The notes below the pieces were generated by a model. That model saw only the letters and a list, made by a program, of their open reading frames with translations. It was not told the DNA's origin and did not search any database. The position numbers and the translations under genes were made by a program. From the NCBI RefSeq assembly GCF_036192275.1, contig NZ_CP108088.1, forward strand, positions 1-64,000: a stretch of DNA of 64,000 bases. Direction: 5' to 3'. Origin of the DNA: Streptomyces sp. NBC_00250. Lineage in GTDB: Bacteria > Actinomycetota > Actinomycetes > Streptomycetales > Streptomycetaceae. Positions 16,672-25,065 of this stretch are shown one piece after another. How positions within the stretch are numbered: position 1 is the stretch's first letter; each line of letters opens with the position of its first letter.

Positions 16672-16968
16672 TCACCAGAACGCGTAGTGCTCGTGCCGCC
16701 GGCGGAAGGCATCCCGCTCGATCGCTTCCAGCGGGAGCATCAGCGGCTCCTCGGAGTCCGCGCTGCCCAGTACCGCCGTCTGAATCTGCCGCCTGTCACC
16801 CCGTACGAACCCCCACCTTTCGTCCCAACTCAGCGTGCCACCGCACCCGCAGACTCCGCAGCCGATCACCGTGGACCGCTCCCGCGCGCGGGGCCGCACC
16901 GGGCTGGTCCACGGTGCTACTCCGAGGTTCTCGGGTCGTTCCTTGTGCGCGTGGTCCGCACTCTTCAT
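16672..16968 (-). CDS. Hypothetical protein, 98 aa, perhaps a C-terminal remnant
   Basis: The C-terminal half reads well (VIGCGVCGCGGTLSWDERWG, then LMLPLEAIERDAFRRRHEHY) with a CxxCxC cluster that could bind metal. The first 35 residues are Arg/Pro-rich and less convincing, and the protein directly follows a frameshifted region, so it may be the end of the decayed gene upstream. No family is recognised. Confidence 0.4.
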   Translation of the reverse strand: MKSADHAHKERPENLGVAPWTSPVRPRARERSTVIGCGVCGCGGTLSWDERWGFVRGDRRQIQTAVLGSADSEEPLMLPLEAIERDAFRRRHEHYAFW

Positions 16969-17430
16969 GACGTGCTGCCAGCCGGGTACCGGCCGCGGCG
17001 TCCGCGAGCTCGCACGCCCCCTCCGCCACCTGGTCGGCCTGCTTCTCGATGCCAGGCCCCGCCGTCTCCACCAGTCCCATGCCGGTCACAACGCCGCGCG
17101 GCCGCGGGGACACTGTCGGCCGGCGCCCCGGGGCATCACCGCTCTTCCCGGTCTGCGAGGCCGACGCGGCCTCCGACCACGTCCAGGAGCCGGCCGAGGC
17201 GTCCAGCACGGGCGGGAACTCCTTCGCCGGGGCCTGGGAGAGTGACAGGTCGCCCAGCAGTCCCTCCATCGGCTGCCGCCCGCGTTGAAGTAGGCGGTGC
17301 CGTACGTCACCTTCGAAGCCTGCGGGACGACCAACTGGTCGCCTCTGGCAATCATGGGCGTCACCGGCGGGTTGGTGTCGCCCATCTCCTCGGTCATCCG
17401 TACCCGCCACTCCCCGACCAGCACGACAAG
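16969..17430 (-). pseudogene. Frameshifted hypothetical gene
   Basis: Two minus-strand frames join near 17275: one gives EMGDTNPPVTPMIARGDQLV then VTYGTAYFNAGG, the other continues GLLGDLSLSQAPAKEFPPVL, WTWSEAASASQTGKSGDAP and a helix IEKQADQVAEGACELAD. Both have good codon bias, so they are one gene with a frameshift. Further pieces may extend to about 17640. Function is unknown. Confidence 0.45.
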
Positions 17431-17747
17431 CCGCGCCCTGGCCCAGGCCTGGCGGCGCTGGGCAGCTTGCGTGCGCTGTCGACATGCCGACCACGACCGC
17501 GTCCAGACGCCGGTAGGTGAACGGGGCCGGGGCGGACGTGCTGCTCGCGGCCCATCTGGCGCGCGACCTCCACCTCCCGGCGCATGCCCACCACCAGGGC
17601 TCCGAGAACTCGTCCCGCGCGGACGTAAGCGAATCGACAGCGTGGCGTTAGAGGAGAGGTCGAGGATATTGACATGCCGGGGGCGTCGAGGCGTTGGCTC
17701 ACCCTCTTCCCCGGCTCGACCACGCCACTATGCAAAGGAACATGGAT

Positions 17748-18179
17748 ATGCGCAGATTCAAGAGTGCCCTCGCGGCAGTTGCGGCCCTGGCCGCCTTCGC
17801 CGGGGTCGGTGTCGCCGCGGCGCCGGCGCAGGCGGCGACCTACTGCACGAACAAGAGCCAGAAGTTCTTCTGCGAGTACGGCATCTCGACCACGAAATTC
17901 CCCGACGGGACGAAGGAAGAGTTCGTCGTCGGCTCCGATCATGCGGTGTGGACGAACTGGACCCACACCGACGGCTCCTGGAACGGCTGGGTATCCATGG
18001 GCGGGTGGGTGAAGAGCGGGATCGAAATCGCTCATCTGCAGGACAACCCCTACAACTTCACAATCGCGGCCATCGGCAGCGACGACAACTACTGGTTCCG
18101 GGTGCGCTACACCAACGGCTCCTGGAGCAATTGGCAGGTGAGCTGCAACGTCAACCCGAACGGTCCGGGCTGCCCGTGA
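17748..18179 (+). CDS. Secreted PLL-like (beta-propeller repeat) lectin-type protein
   Basis: Of the close ATGs, the one giving MRRFKSALAAVAALAAFAGV is best spaced from AAAGGA (8 bases). The signal peptide ends at APAQAA. The mature 115 residues contain two related blades: SDHAVWTNWTHTDGSWNGWV and SDDNYWFRVRYTNGSWSNWQ, each with the Trp pattern of PLL/fucose-lectin-type propeller repeats, plus paired Cys residues. Full propellers have many blades; with two this must oligomerise or be a shortened member. It may bind glycans outside the cell. Alone in its orientation. Confidence 0.65.
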   Translation: MRRFKSALAAVAALAAFAGVGVAAAPAQAATYCTNKSQKFFCEYGISTTKFPDGTKEEFVVGSDHAVWTNWTHTDGSWNGWVSMGGWVKSGIEIAHLQDNPYNFTIAAIGSDDNYWFRVRYTNGSWSNWQVSCNVNPNGPGCP

Positions 18180-18697
18180 CCGCCGCAGGTGAGTGAGGCG
18201 AGCTGGACGCCCTGAAAGCTCGCCCCCGAGGGCACCTCCTGATCCGACAGGATGAGGGATTGAGAGTGCTACCGGCGAGGGCGGTCACGCGGGGAACAAG
18301 GCACCCTGGACCGGGACAGGGACAGGGCGGCCGGGGCTGCTGGTGGTCAAGGTCCTGCGCGACCGCCCAGTTCACCCCCCGGGCCAGCGGGCGGGGGCTG
18401 AGGACCAGCCGCGCTCGGCTTGCCCCCCGACGACGAGGACCTGCGTGACGTCGTTGAAGCCGACGCCCAGCGTGCCTTCCCGACTGGCGCTTCCGGCGGG
18501 TGGCTCGGACATCCTCGAGCGGTATCGGCACCTCGTCCTCCTGGCCGTCCTCGATGTCGGGGAAGGCGATGGCGGCGAGGTTGCGGCGGGCCCCCACCGC
18601 GACCCGAACCCCTGCCGTCGCCGATCCCTGGTCCGGACGCGGCCGCGGGCGCGGAGGGGGAACTGGAGAAGGCGCTCGATGCGCTGGTGGGCGCAGG
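18180..18697. other. Gap with degenerate minus-strand coding pieces
   Basis: Two short pieces in different minus frames look protein-like (NLAAIAFPDIEDGQEDEVPI near 18500-18600, and GTLGVGFNDVTQVLVVGGQA near 18420-18480), suggesting a frameshifted small gene. Nothing intact or recognisable remains. Confidence 0.35.
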
Positions 18698-19279
18698 CTA
18701 TTCGTCCCACTCGACCTCTGGTTCGGATTCCCGTACGAACCAGAGGTCGAGGGTGTACTGCTCAGCCGTGGGGCACTGTCTCCACGCTGCTCCTATCTGT
18801 TGATCGTCCCATTGCTCCTCGGCACCGCGCTGGGTACACGTGTTGTAGTAGGCAGCCGTGGCTTCGCGCCCGCTCCATGCCGCGTGCCCGTCGTAGACGC
18901 CGGGTCGGGGCAAGTCCATCGTGCCCGCCGGCCCGAAGGAGAGCTGATTGACGACGAGCTGGCCCGTCTCTGATTCCAGAGAGACCGGGACCGTGCCCTC
19001 GGCGTCTTCCGGGGGCTTCTGGGGGGTGTCCCACACCCTGATGACGACCTGTACCACGATGCCGGGTTGGAGGCATTGGAGGTAGAGGTGATAGCCGTCT
19101 CCGGCGACTACCTGGGTCCTTGACCGGTAGAACGCCGCGTCGCTGCCGAGGTAGGCGTCCGAGTCGTAGACCTCCACGAGCCCACGGTCCGGCCGGGCAC
19201 TGGTGCTGTACTCGGTGATGAGAGACACGAAGGCTCCGTCACTGATCAGGGAGTAATTTCCACGTAGACGCGTCCCCAT
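18698..19279 (-). CDS. Hypothetical protein, 193 aa
   Basis: ATG start (MGTRLRGNYSLISDGAFVSL). The product is soluble and acidic and beta-rich (VEVYDSDAYLGSDAAFYRSR, YHLYLQCLQPGIVVQVVIRV) with a Glu-rich C-terminus ending EPEVEWDE. No signal peptide, membrane segment or known motif is visible. No clear ribosome-binding site precedes the ATG. It reads as a genuine, family-unassigned cytoplasmic protein. Confidence 0.6.
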   Translation of the reverse strand: MGTRLRGNYSLISDGAFVSLITEYSTSARPDRGLVEVYDSDAYLGSDAAFYRSRTQVVAGDGYHLYLQCLQPGIVVQVVIRVWDTPQKPPEDAEGTVPVSLESETGQLVVNQLSFGPAGTMDLPRPGVYDGHAAWSGREATAAYYNTCTQRGAEEQWDDQQIGAAWRQCPTAEQYTLDLWFVRESEPEVEWDE

Positions 19280-19619
19280 CGAGAACGCGGTTCAAGGTGA
19301 GCATGCCGTAAACGCGGCGGCCTCCTGCCTCGTTAGGCTAATGGCCGCGCCGAGCCCGAGTGGGTCGCGGCCGTTGCGCCGCACGGTCCGGGCCCGGCGG
19401 CGGGGATTCTCACCCGGCCCGGCCCGGCCCGGCACAGAGCGGGAGCGGGAGTTGGCACCGATCGCCCGGCGTGCTCGTCGCGAGCCCGATTGCCAGCGGC
19501 GTCCTGGGCGAACTCGTCCGCTTGGCCCAGGAGCTCGAAGGCAAGTGGGGACGTCCACCCGAAGGGTCGAGTCATCTGCTTGTCGGTCGATCGCGCGATC
19601 CGACGATCACCCCGCCGAG
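19280..19619. other. Gap without an intact gene
   Basis: Highly GC-rich, with overlapping frames on both strands (for example plus-strand VASPIASGVLGELVRLAQEL near 19470-19540) that may be gene debris. No feature can be supported firmly. Confidence 0.35.
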
Positions 19620-19855
19620 TCGTACCCTCATCCCTCTTGACTTCGACGACCCCGGGCCCCGCGGCCTTCCTCGACCAGCCGCCCTACTACTGGGGCGAGC
19701 ACGGCCCGTACTTCCACCGGCCCCCGCAGCGGCGCCTGTGCTGCGCCATCCATCCACGGAGAGGGCCTCGACCTCCGCAACCGCACCGCTGAGGTCGCGA
19801 TCCACGAGGCCGGGCACGCCGTGGCCGGATTCCTCCTCGGCATCCACGTCGACTC
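19620..19855 (+). pseudogene. Fragment of an HEXXH metallopeptidase-like gene
   Basis: One frame reads LDQPPYYWGEHGPYFHRPPQ and, after a shift near 19765, LDLRNRTAEVAIHEAGHAVA followed by GFLLGIHVDSGG. HEAGHAVAG is the zinc-binding HEXXH motif of M41/FtsH-type peptidases, also found in small plasmid-linked proteins. Both ends and the frame are broken, so only a scar remains. Confidence 0.55.
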
Positions 19856-19867
19856 GGGTGGGGCTGG

Positions 19868-20058
19868 GCCTGGAGGCGTTCGCGGAGCTCGATCTCCTCG
19901 GGGGTGAGCGGGTCTTCTGGCCGGCGGATGCGGACGGGCTTGGGCCGCCACAGCGGCAGGTCATCGTCCGCCGCGGCCTCTTCGGCTTCAGCGTGCGCCC
20001 GGTAGAGCGAGGCGACCGAGGGCGACTTGCCCGCGTTCTTCCCGACCTTGATGGTGAG
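19868..20058 (-). pseudogene. N-terminal fragment of an actinobacterial conserved protein
   Basis: GTG start behind GGCGGAG. The piece reads VSLTIKVGKNAGKSPSVASL, YRAHAEAEEAAADDDLPLW and PKPVRIRRPEDPLTPEEIEL, a charged and coherent N-terminus, then meets the metallopeptidase fragment on the other strand around 19860. Function is not recognised. Confidence 0.45.
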
Positions 20059-20065
20059 CGACACC

Positions 20066-20360
20066 TCCGCCCTGCACGAGCTGGCGCGAATACGGAAGGA
20101 GGCTGGGGACCGAGAGGGCACTGAAGCCCTCAGCCTTGAAGTTGCCACTCAGGGCCACCACTTCCTCTTCAGCTCCCTACTACAGATGTGGGAGAGGGGA
20201 GGGGGTCGGGAGTACGCCGAAGCACTCTGCCGGGGAGCCGCTGCCCAGGGCGTCACCTACGATCTATGCGCCTTGGCCCGCCTGCAGGAGGAGGCTGGGG
20301 ACCGGGAGAGTGCCGATTCCCTCTACCGGGAACGGGCCAACTACGGCAACCCCACGCTAG
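20066..20360 (+). pseudogene. C-terminal fragment of a tetratricopeptide-like repeat protein
   Basis: Consecutive helical pairs: LHELARIRKEAGDREGTEAL, LLQMWERGGGREYAEALCRG and LCALARLQEEAGDRESADSL, a repeat of about 34 residues with A, L and Y/F in TPR-like positions. It joins the preceding fragment head to head and is cut at the right by the IS701 unit, which supplies its stop codon. Confidence 0.55.
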
Positions 20361-20385
20361 TACTCCAGCTGTAGATCGTGATCTT
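20359..20385. repeat. Left terminal inverted repeat of the IS701-type unit
   Basis: 27 bases that are the exact reverse complement of 22209-22235. Core TACTCCAGCTGTAG. A CTAG tetranucleotide at 20357-20360, the favoured target of IS701-family elements, adjoins it. Confidence 0.9.
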
Positions 20386-20525
20386 GCTGGCTGGGCCGCT
20401 GCGGGAACGCGCACGGCCACCGTTGATCATCGTTGCGTGAAGACAGAAGATCAGGTGGTGGCCGCAGGTCACGGCGTGGACCCTGCCCGCTGGCAGGAAA
20501 CATTCGAAGGCCTGATGGGCCGCAT
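20379..20525 (+). pseudogene. Duplicated IS701 left end with transposase N-terminus
   Basis: Matches 21456-21602 as a direct repeat of about 147 bases, offset by 1077. It includes the GTG start at 20437 and codons for VKTEDQVVAAGHGVDPARWQ and a little more before the frame leaves the family sequence. The repeat marks the edge of the cargo segment. Confidence 0.75.
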
Positions 20526-20554
20526 TGTCAGTGCGGTGCGCTTCACTGTCCGCC

Positions 20555-21349
20555 ATGGAGCTCACGCAAGCGGACGTCAACGATCTGCTGGCCCGACTCG
20601 GCCCCGGGAACAGCTACATGTACCTGCCCGGCGATCTGGACCTGCAGGACCTGACCGACCTACTCGAAGGCAGGTATGGCGCCCCGCGCACCCTCATCCT
20701 CGATGGCTTCACCGATCCGACGGTCGACGATTCCAGGGGGGCGGCTCTCATCATCCCCTTCGAGGACCGAGCCGTGATGCTACGGGCGTGGGCGTACGGG
20801 GATCAGTGGGTTGGCACGGGGACGGCGCGGGACGCAGAGGGGACCGAGCGGTCGGTGCTGGTAATCGCTCCCAGAGAGGTGCCCAAACCCTTGGGGGTCG
20901 CTCCGGACGAGGACGAGGACATCGACTGGATGGAGCGGCTCAGGCTGATCACCGGCTGGACACAGTCTGACCAGCGGCCGGAGATGGATTGGGTGGAGAT
21001 GGAGTCCCGCCTGGGCACCGCGCTGCCGAGCGACTACAAGCGCATGGTCCAGACGTTCGGCAAGGGCGCCTTCGACGGATTCCTGGACCTGAACCAGGAG
21101 CCGTGGACGAGTCTCAGGGAGGACGGCCTGCTCATCTGGGCAGGCACGGAGCACGAGAACCTGTATTGCTGGAGGGCCGACGGCGGCGACCCCGACCGTT
21201 GGCCTGTCGTGGTCCGGTCCTTCGACGGTGAGGATGTCGCCTTCGACTGCCAAGCCGCTGAGTTCGTCTGCCGCATCCTCATCGATCCGCATCACCCGTT
21301 CACGATGGCCCGCTTTTTCGATACTCACTGGTTCATGAACTACGGGTAA
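20555..21349 (+). CDS. SMI1/KNR4 (SUKH) family protein, transposon cargo
   Basis: ATG start (MELTQADVNDLLARLGPGNS) 30 bases after the first IS701 repeat. Residues 1-115 form a small alpha/beta domain (LDLQDLTDLLEGRYGAPRTL, VMLRAWAYGDQWVGTG). From about 135 on is a SUKH domain: MERLRLITGW, DWVEMESRLGTALPSDYKRM, FGKGAFDGFLDL, LLIWAGTEHENLYCW. SUKH proteins are immunity proteins against polymorphic (often nuclease) toxins, or stand-alone antitoxin-like proteins. No toxin gene adjoins; the gene stands between direct repeats of the IS. Cytoplasmic. Confidence 0.8.
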   Translation: MELTQADVNDLLARLGPGNSYMYLPGDLDLQDLTDLLEGRYGAPRTLILDGFTDPTVDDSRGAALIIPFEDRAVMLRAWAYGDQWVGTGTARDAEGTERSVLVIAPREVPKPLGVAPDEDEDIDWMERLRLITGWTQSDQRPEMDWVEMESRLGTALPSDYKRMVQTFGKGAFDGFLDLNQEPWTSLREDGLLIWAGTEHENLYCWRADGGDPDRWPVVVRSFDGEDVAFDCQAAEFVCRILIDPHHPFTMARFFDTHWFMNYG

Positions 21350-21513
21350 AGCGACTGGCCGAGCCCTGCTGTCAACGGCATCCACAGCGCGGTTGGCGGT
21401 GCCTTCGGGGAACGGGGCGGAAGCACTCACCTGCCACGGCAGACTCGCCAAATCATGATCTTGCTGGCGGGGTCGCTGCGGGAACGGGTACGGCCACCGT
21501 TGATCATCGTTGC

Positions 21514-22209
21514 GTGAAGACAGAAGATCAGGTGGTGGCCGTAAGTCACGGCGTGGACCCTGCCCGCTGGCAGGAAGCATTCGAGGGCCTGATAAGCCGC
21601 ATCGCGGGCCGGTTCGCTCGTGTTGAGCCCCGGCGCCGGGTCGGGCGGCCGGTGCTCGGACTGCTGTCGGACCTGCCGCGCAAAAACTGCTGGACGATCG
21701 CGGAGTGGGCCGGGGAGGCCAGTCCGCACGGCATGCAACATCTGCTGTGCCGGGCCTCCTGGGATGCCGACGCCGTCCGCGACGACGTGCGCGAATACGT
21801 CATCGAGCACCTCCACGACGAGGCAGCAGTACTGGTCGTCGACGAGACCGGCGACGTGAAGAAGGGCACCCACACGGTCGGGGTCCAGCGCCAGTACACC
21901 GGAACGGCCGGGCGGATCGAGAACTCCCAGGTCGCCGTCTACCTCGTCTCCTGGACCCGCTGGGTCACCCTCGCAATGCTCACTCACGCCTTCCTGGCCG
22001 TCGTCCGCGCCGACGAACACGCCCGCAACCCCGCCCCAAACGGGCTGGTCCCGCTGTCCTGTAACGAGATCCAGCGCCTGTTCATCACGCTCGTCTTCCA
22101 GCCCCTCCACGATGTCGCCCACCGACTCGGCTGGTCCGACTGGCGACGCCATCATCAGCAGCGATCCCGCACCAGCCATTACCAGCGACAAGCCGCATGC
22201 CAGACATGA
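21514..22209 (+). pseudogene. IS701-family transposase with a large internal deletion
   Basis: GTG start. It reads VKTEDQVVAVSHGVDPARWQ, then DLPRKNCWTIAEWAGEASPH and AAVLVVDETGDVKKGTHTVG with the first catalytic Asp of the DDE fold. After ENSQVAVYLVS the text jumps to WTRWVTLAMLTHAFLAVVRA and RLGWSDWRRHHQQRSRTSHY, the normal C-terminus. About 170-190 residues, including the middle catalytic region, are missing although the frame is kept. Inactive on its own. Confidence 0.85.
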
Positions 22210-22235
22210 AGATCACGATCTACAGCTGGAGTACT
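22209..22235. repeat. Right terminal inverted repeat of the IS701-type unit
   Basis: Exact reverse complement of 20359-20385 over 27 bases. It begins inside the last codons of the transposase remnant. Confidence 0.9.
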
Positions 22236-22370
22236 CGGCGACCCTGACGAAGCTGCCTCGCATGAGTCGATCATCCCTGGCTCGGCTCGCACGACAAGCC
22301 CTTCCCGGCTCGCGCGTGGAAAGCCCCACAACCAGAGAGCTGAGCCGAGCGCCTCCCATCAGCTTCCCGG

Positions 22371-24872
22371 CTACGTCGCCTGGAGCGCGTCCACCACGAC
22401 CATCCGCCGGACCCGCCGGGCCGGGACGACCGAGGCCGCGATGCCCGTCAGGAGCGTCGTCGCCAGGATGGCGAGGACCGTCAGGGCCGTGCCGCCCGAG
22501 GAGGCGAGGGCTTCCAGCGGGGAGACGTGGCCGGCGAGGACCGAGTGGGCCGCGAGCGTGCCGTAGACCAGTCCCAGGAGTGTTCCCGCGAGCGCTCCCG
22601 TGAGGGCGAGCAGCACCGACTCCAGGGTCAGCATCCGGCGCAGCTGCCCGCCCGCGAGGCCGATCGCGCGGAGCATCCCGAACTCGCGGGTGCGTTCCTC
22701 CACCGTGAGCATCAGGGTGGCGGCCACGCCGATCGCGGCGATCGCGATCGAGAAGCCGAGCAGGACTGTGACCACGAGCATCATCCGGTCGAGCATCCCG
22801 CGGATCAGGTCGGCGTCGGATCCGGTGTCCGCGATCCGGATCTCCGGGTGGGCGGCGAGGGCCCGGTCGACCGCCGCGCGGGCCGCGTCGTGGCCGGTGT
22901 CCCCCGCAGGGTTGAGGAGCACGGTGGAGACGGTGACTCCGCTCGGCGAAAGCCGGTCGAGGGTGGCCCCGGTGACGTACACCGTCGCCTCCGGGAAGAG
23001 GGAGACGGGCAGCGAAGCCGCGCCTGGTACGGCGGTGAGCCGGGTGCCGGCGACGGTCAGCGTGCTTCCCCGGCCCGCGAGGGTGAGCGCCTCGCCGTCC
23101 TTCAGGGTGCGGGCCGCTGCCACTCCCTCGGCGTCCGGGTTGAGGCCCGCCGGGTCGGCCGCCGCGACCAGCGTCTTCCGGCCGTCGACGGTGAGGGTCG
23201 CGGTACGCACAGGCGTGACCGTCAGTTCGCGAGAGGCGGCGCGCAGGGCGGTGACCGCGTCGATGGGCACCCGGCCTGCGTCCGTGTCCAGGGTGAAGAC
23301 CGCCGGCATTCGGCTCGCGAGCAGCGTGTCGAGTCCGCCCTTGGCGGCTCCGATCGCGGTCACGGCCGAGACGGCGACGGTCACGCCGACCAGCATCGCC
23401 GAGGAGGCGGCGGCGGTGCGGCCGGCGTTCGCCCGCAGTTGCTGTACGGACAGCCGGCCGACCGTGCCGAACGGCCGGCGCAGCGCCAGGCCGAGCAGTC
23501 CGACGAGCGGCGGCAGCAGATGGCGCGCGTACCGCAGGACGGCGAAGAAGGTGAGGATCGCGCCCAGCGTCACGACGAGCAGGGAGAGTGCCGAGCCGCC
23601 GAACGCGCCCAGCACAAGAAGTCCCGCACCGGCGACCAGCATCAGTACGGAGACCGACTCCCGGACGGCCCGACTGCCCGGCTCCGGCAGCTTCGCCGCC
23701 CCGCTCGCCGCGAGCGCGGCCATCGGGGGCACGGTGGCGGCGGCCCGGGCCGGCTTGCGCACCGCCCACAGGGTGAGCAGCACCCCGAAGGCCCCGGCGA
23801 GCCCGAACGTCCACCCGCCCGGCATCAGCGACACCTCGATGGGGCCCAGGTCGGCGAGGCCGGCGAGTAGTGCCGTGCCGAGGGCGCAGGCCGCCGCGCC
23901 CGCCGCGAGCCCGGTGGCGGAGGCGAGCGCGCCGAGCATGAGGCCCTGGCGGCGGATGATCCGGAGGATCTGCTCGCGGTCGGTGCCGATGCACCGCAAC
24001 AGGGCGAGATGGCGGGCGCGTTGGGCGAGGACCACGGAGAAGGTGTTGGTGACGACCATGCGCGCCACGGCCATCGCGATGAGGACAAACGACAGCGCAG
24101 CCGTCATCACGATTGCGTACATCGTTCCGGCGCTCCGCTTCGCGTCCTCGACGGCCCCGGCGTGTGTGAAAGCGGAGACCTTGCCGTGCAGTTCCTTCTT
24201 GACCGCCGTCGCCACCGCGAGGTCGTCCGCGCCCGGGGCGATGCCAAGGTCGAGGCGTTCCGCCCGTACCCCCGTTGCGTACGTCGGCACCTGCGCGTAC
24301 GGCACCCCGATCGCGGGCTGCCCGCCGAGGGTGTTCGAGGCGGAGGTGTCGAGGAGCCCGGTGAGCCGGACGTCCGCCGTGCCGCCGTCGGCCTTCGTCA
24401 GCCGTACGGTGCCACCCGGCCGTACGCCGACGCGCCGCGCGCTCTTCCGGTCCAGGACGACTTCGCCGGGGCCTTCGGGCCACTGGCCTTCGGCGAGGCG
24501 CTGCCAGCGCAGGGCCGGATCGGCGGCGATCGAGGTGACCAAGGCACGGTCGTCGAGGGGGCGCCCGGAGGGGGCGATCACGTTCGCGTGGCCGACGAGC
24601 CGCTCGGCCACCTCCATCACCTGCGGTACCCGTGCGGCGCGGGTCGCCGCGTCGGCGGAGAGCGGCGAACCGGCCCTGGGGACCACCTGGACGGGCGCGT
24701 CGCCGACGTCGGCGGCGGCCGACTGCTCGTAGGACCGGACGAGCGCGCCCGCACCGCCGACGGACAGGACGAGGAAGGCCACGCCGACGGCGACGGCCGC
24801 GCCCGTGAGCACCAGCTGGCGCAGCTGGGCCCTGAAGTCCTTGACGGTGAAGGTGAACAGTGACGACGACAT
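22371..24872 (-). CDS. Large FtsX-like ABC permease without its ATPase
   Basis: 833 residues from the ATG (MSSSLFTFTVKDFRAQLRQL) with GGAGG just upstream. Two FtsX modules: an N-terminal helix (VAVGVAFLVLSVGGAGALVR), an extracytoplasmic domain, three helices around 245-365 (MVVTNTFSVVLAQRARHLALL is the typical FtsX coupling region), a second unit starting near LSVQQLRANAGRTAAASSAM and three C-terminal helices ending RRMVVVDALQAT. Usually the ATPase gene lies directly upstream; here upstream is a promoter-like region instead, so the partner is elsewhere or lost. The substrate is unknown. Confidence 0.88.
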   Translation of the reverse strand: MSSSLFTFTVKDFRAQLRQLVLTGAAVAVGVAFLVLSVGGAGALVRSYEQSAAADVGDAPVQVVPRAGSPLSADAATRAARVPQVMEVAERLVGHANVIAPSGRPLDDRALVTSIAADPALRWQRLAEGQWPEGPGEVVLDRKSARRVGVRPGGTVRLTKADGGTADVRLTGLLDTSASNTLGGQPAIGVPYAQVPTYATGVRAERLDLGIAPGADDLAVATAVKKELHGKVSAFTHAGAVEDAKRSAGTMYAIVMTAALSFVLIAMAVARMVVTNTFSVVLAQRARHLALLRCIGTDREQILRIIRRQGLMLGALASATGLAAGAAACALGTALLAGLADLGPIEVSLMPGGWTFGLAGAFGVLLTLWAVRKPARAAATVPPMAALAASGAAKLPEPGSRAVRESVSVLMLVAGAGLLVLGAFGGSALSLLVVTLGAILTFFAVLRYARHLLPPLVGLLGLALRRPFGTVGRLSVQQLRANAGRTAAASSAMLVGVTVAVSAVTAIGAAKGGLDTLLASRMPAVFTLDTDAGRVPIDAVTALRAASRELTVTPVRTATLTVDGRKTLVAAADPAGLNPDAEGVAAARTLKDGEALTLAGRGSTLTVAGTRLTAVPGAASLPVSLFPEATVYVTGATLDRLSPSGVTVSTVLLNPAGDTGHDAARAAVDRALAAHPEIRIADTGSDADLIRGMLDRMMLVVTVLLGFSIAIAAIGVAATLMLTVEERTREFGMLRAIGLAGGQLRRMLTLESVLLALTGALAGTLLGLVYGTLAAHSVLAGHVSPLEALASSGGTALTVLAILATTLLTGIAASVVPARRVRRMVVVDALQAT

Positions 24873-25065
24873 GCCCTCCACGCTAGGAGGGAGAGGGGGC
24901 CCGCGCGGCCCCACCAGGCACGATTCGAGGTCATACCGCAGGGGGTACGTCCGAGGGCCGTGCGTACCTCTCCGGGATGACGATGCACCTCCAGGACGTC
25001 GGCGACCTTCCGCGGCAGTGACGCGACCTGCGGAAGAGCTCTCAGATCAGTGAATGGCTCATGGC

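Larger units (their letters stand above)
20361..22233. mobile_element. IS701-type element carrying a SUKH gene
   Basis: A 1.87-kb unit bounded by perfect 25-27-bp inverted repeats. Inside are: the native left end with the transposase N-terminus (to ~20525), about 930 bases of cargo with one SUKH gene, a second copy of the left end (from 21456), and the internally deleted transposase up to the right end. The left flank is CTAG and the right CTCG, so a target duplication is possible but imperfect. The unit still has both ends and could be moved by a transposase acting in trans. Confidence 0.75.

Noticed and set aside
22213..24483. A 756-codon Arg/Gly-rich minus-strand frame
   Set aside because: Alternative frame of the same permease gene; lacks any protein likeness.
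22600..24732. Long plus-strand frames antisense to the FtsX permease
   Set aside because: Shadow of the real minus-strand gene; no domain, no ribosome site, Ala/Arg/Ser-rich composition.
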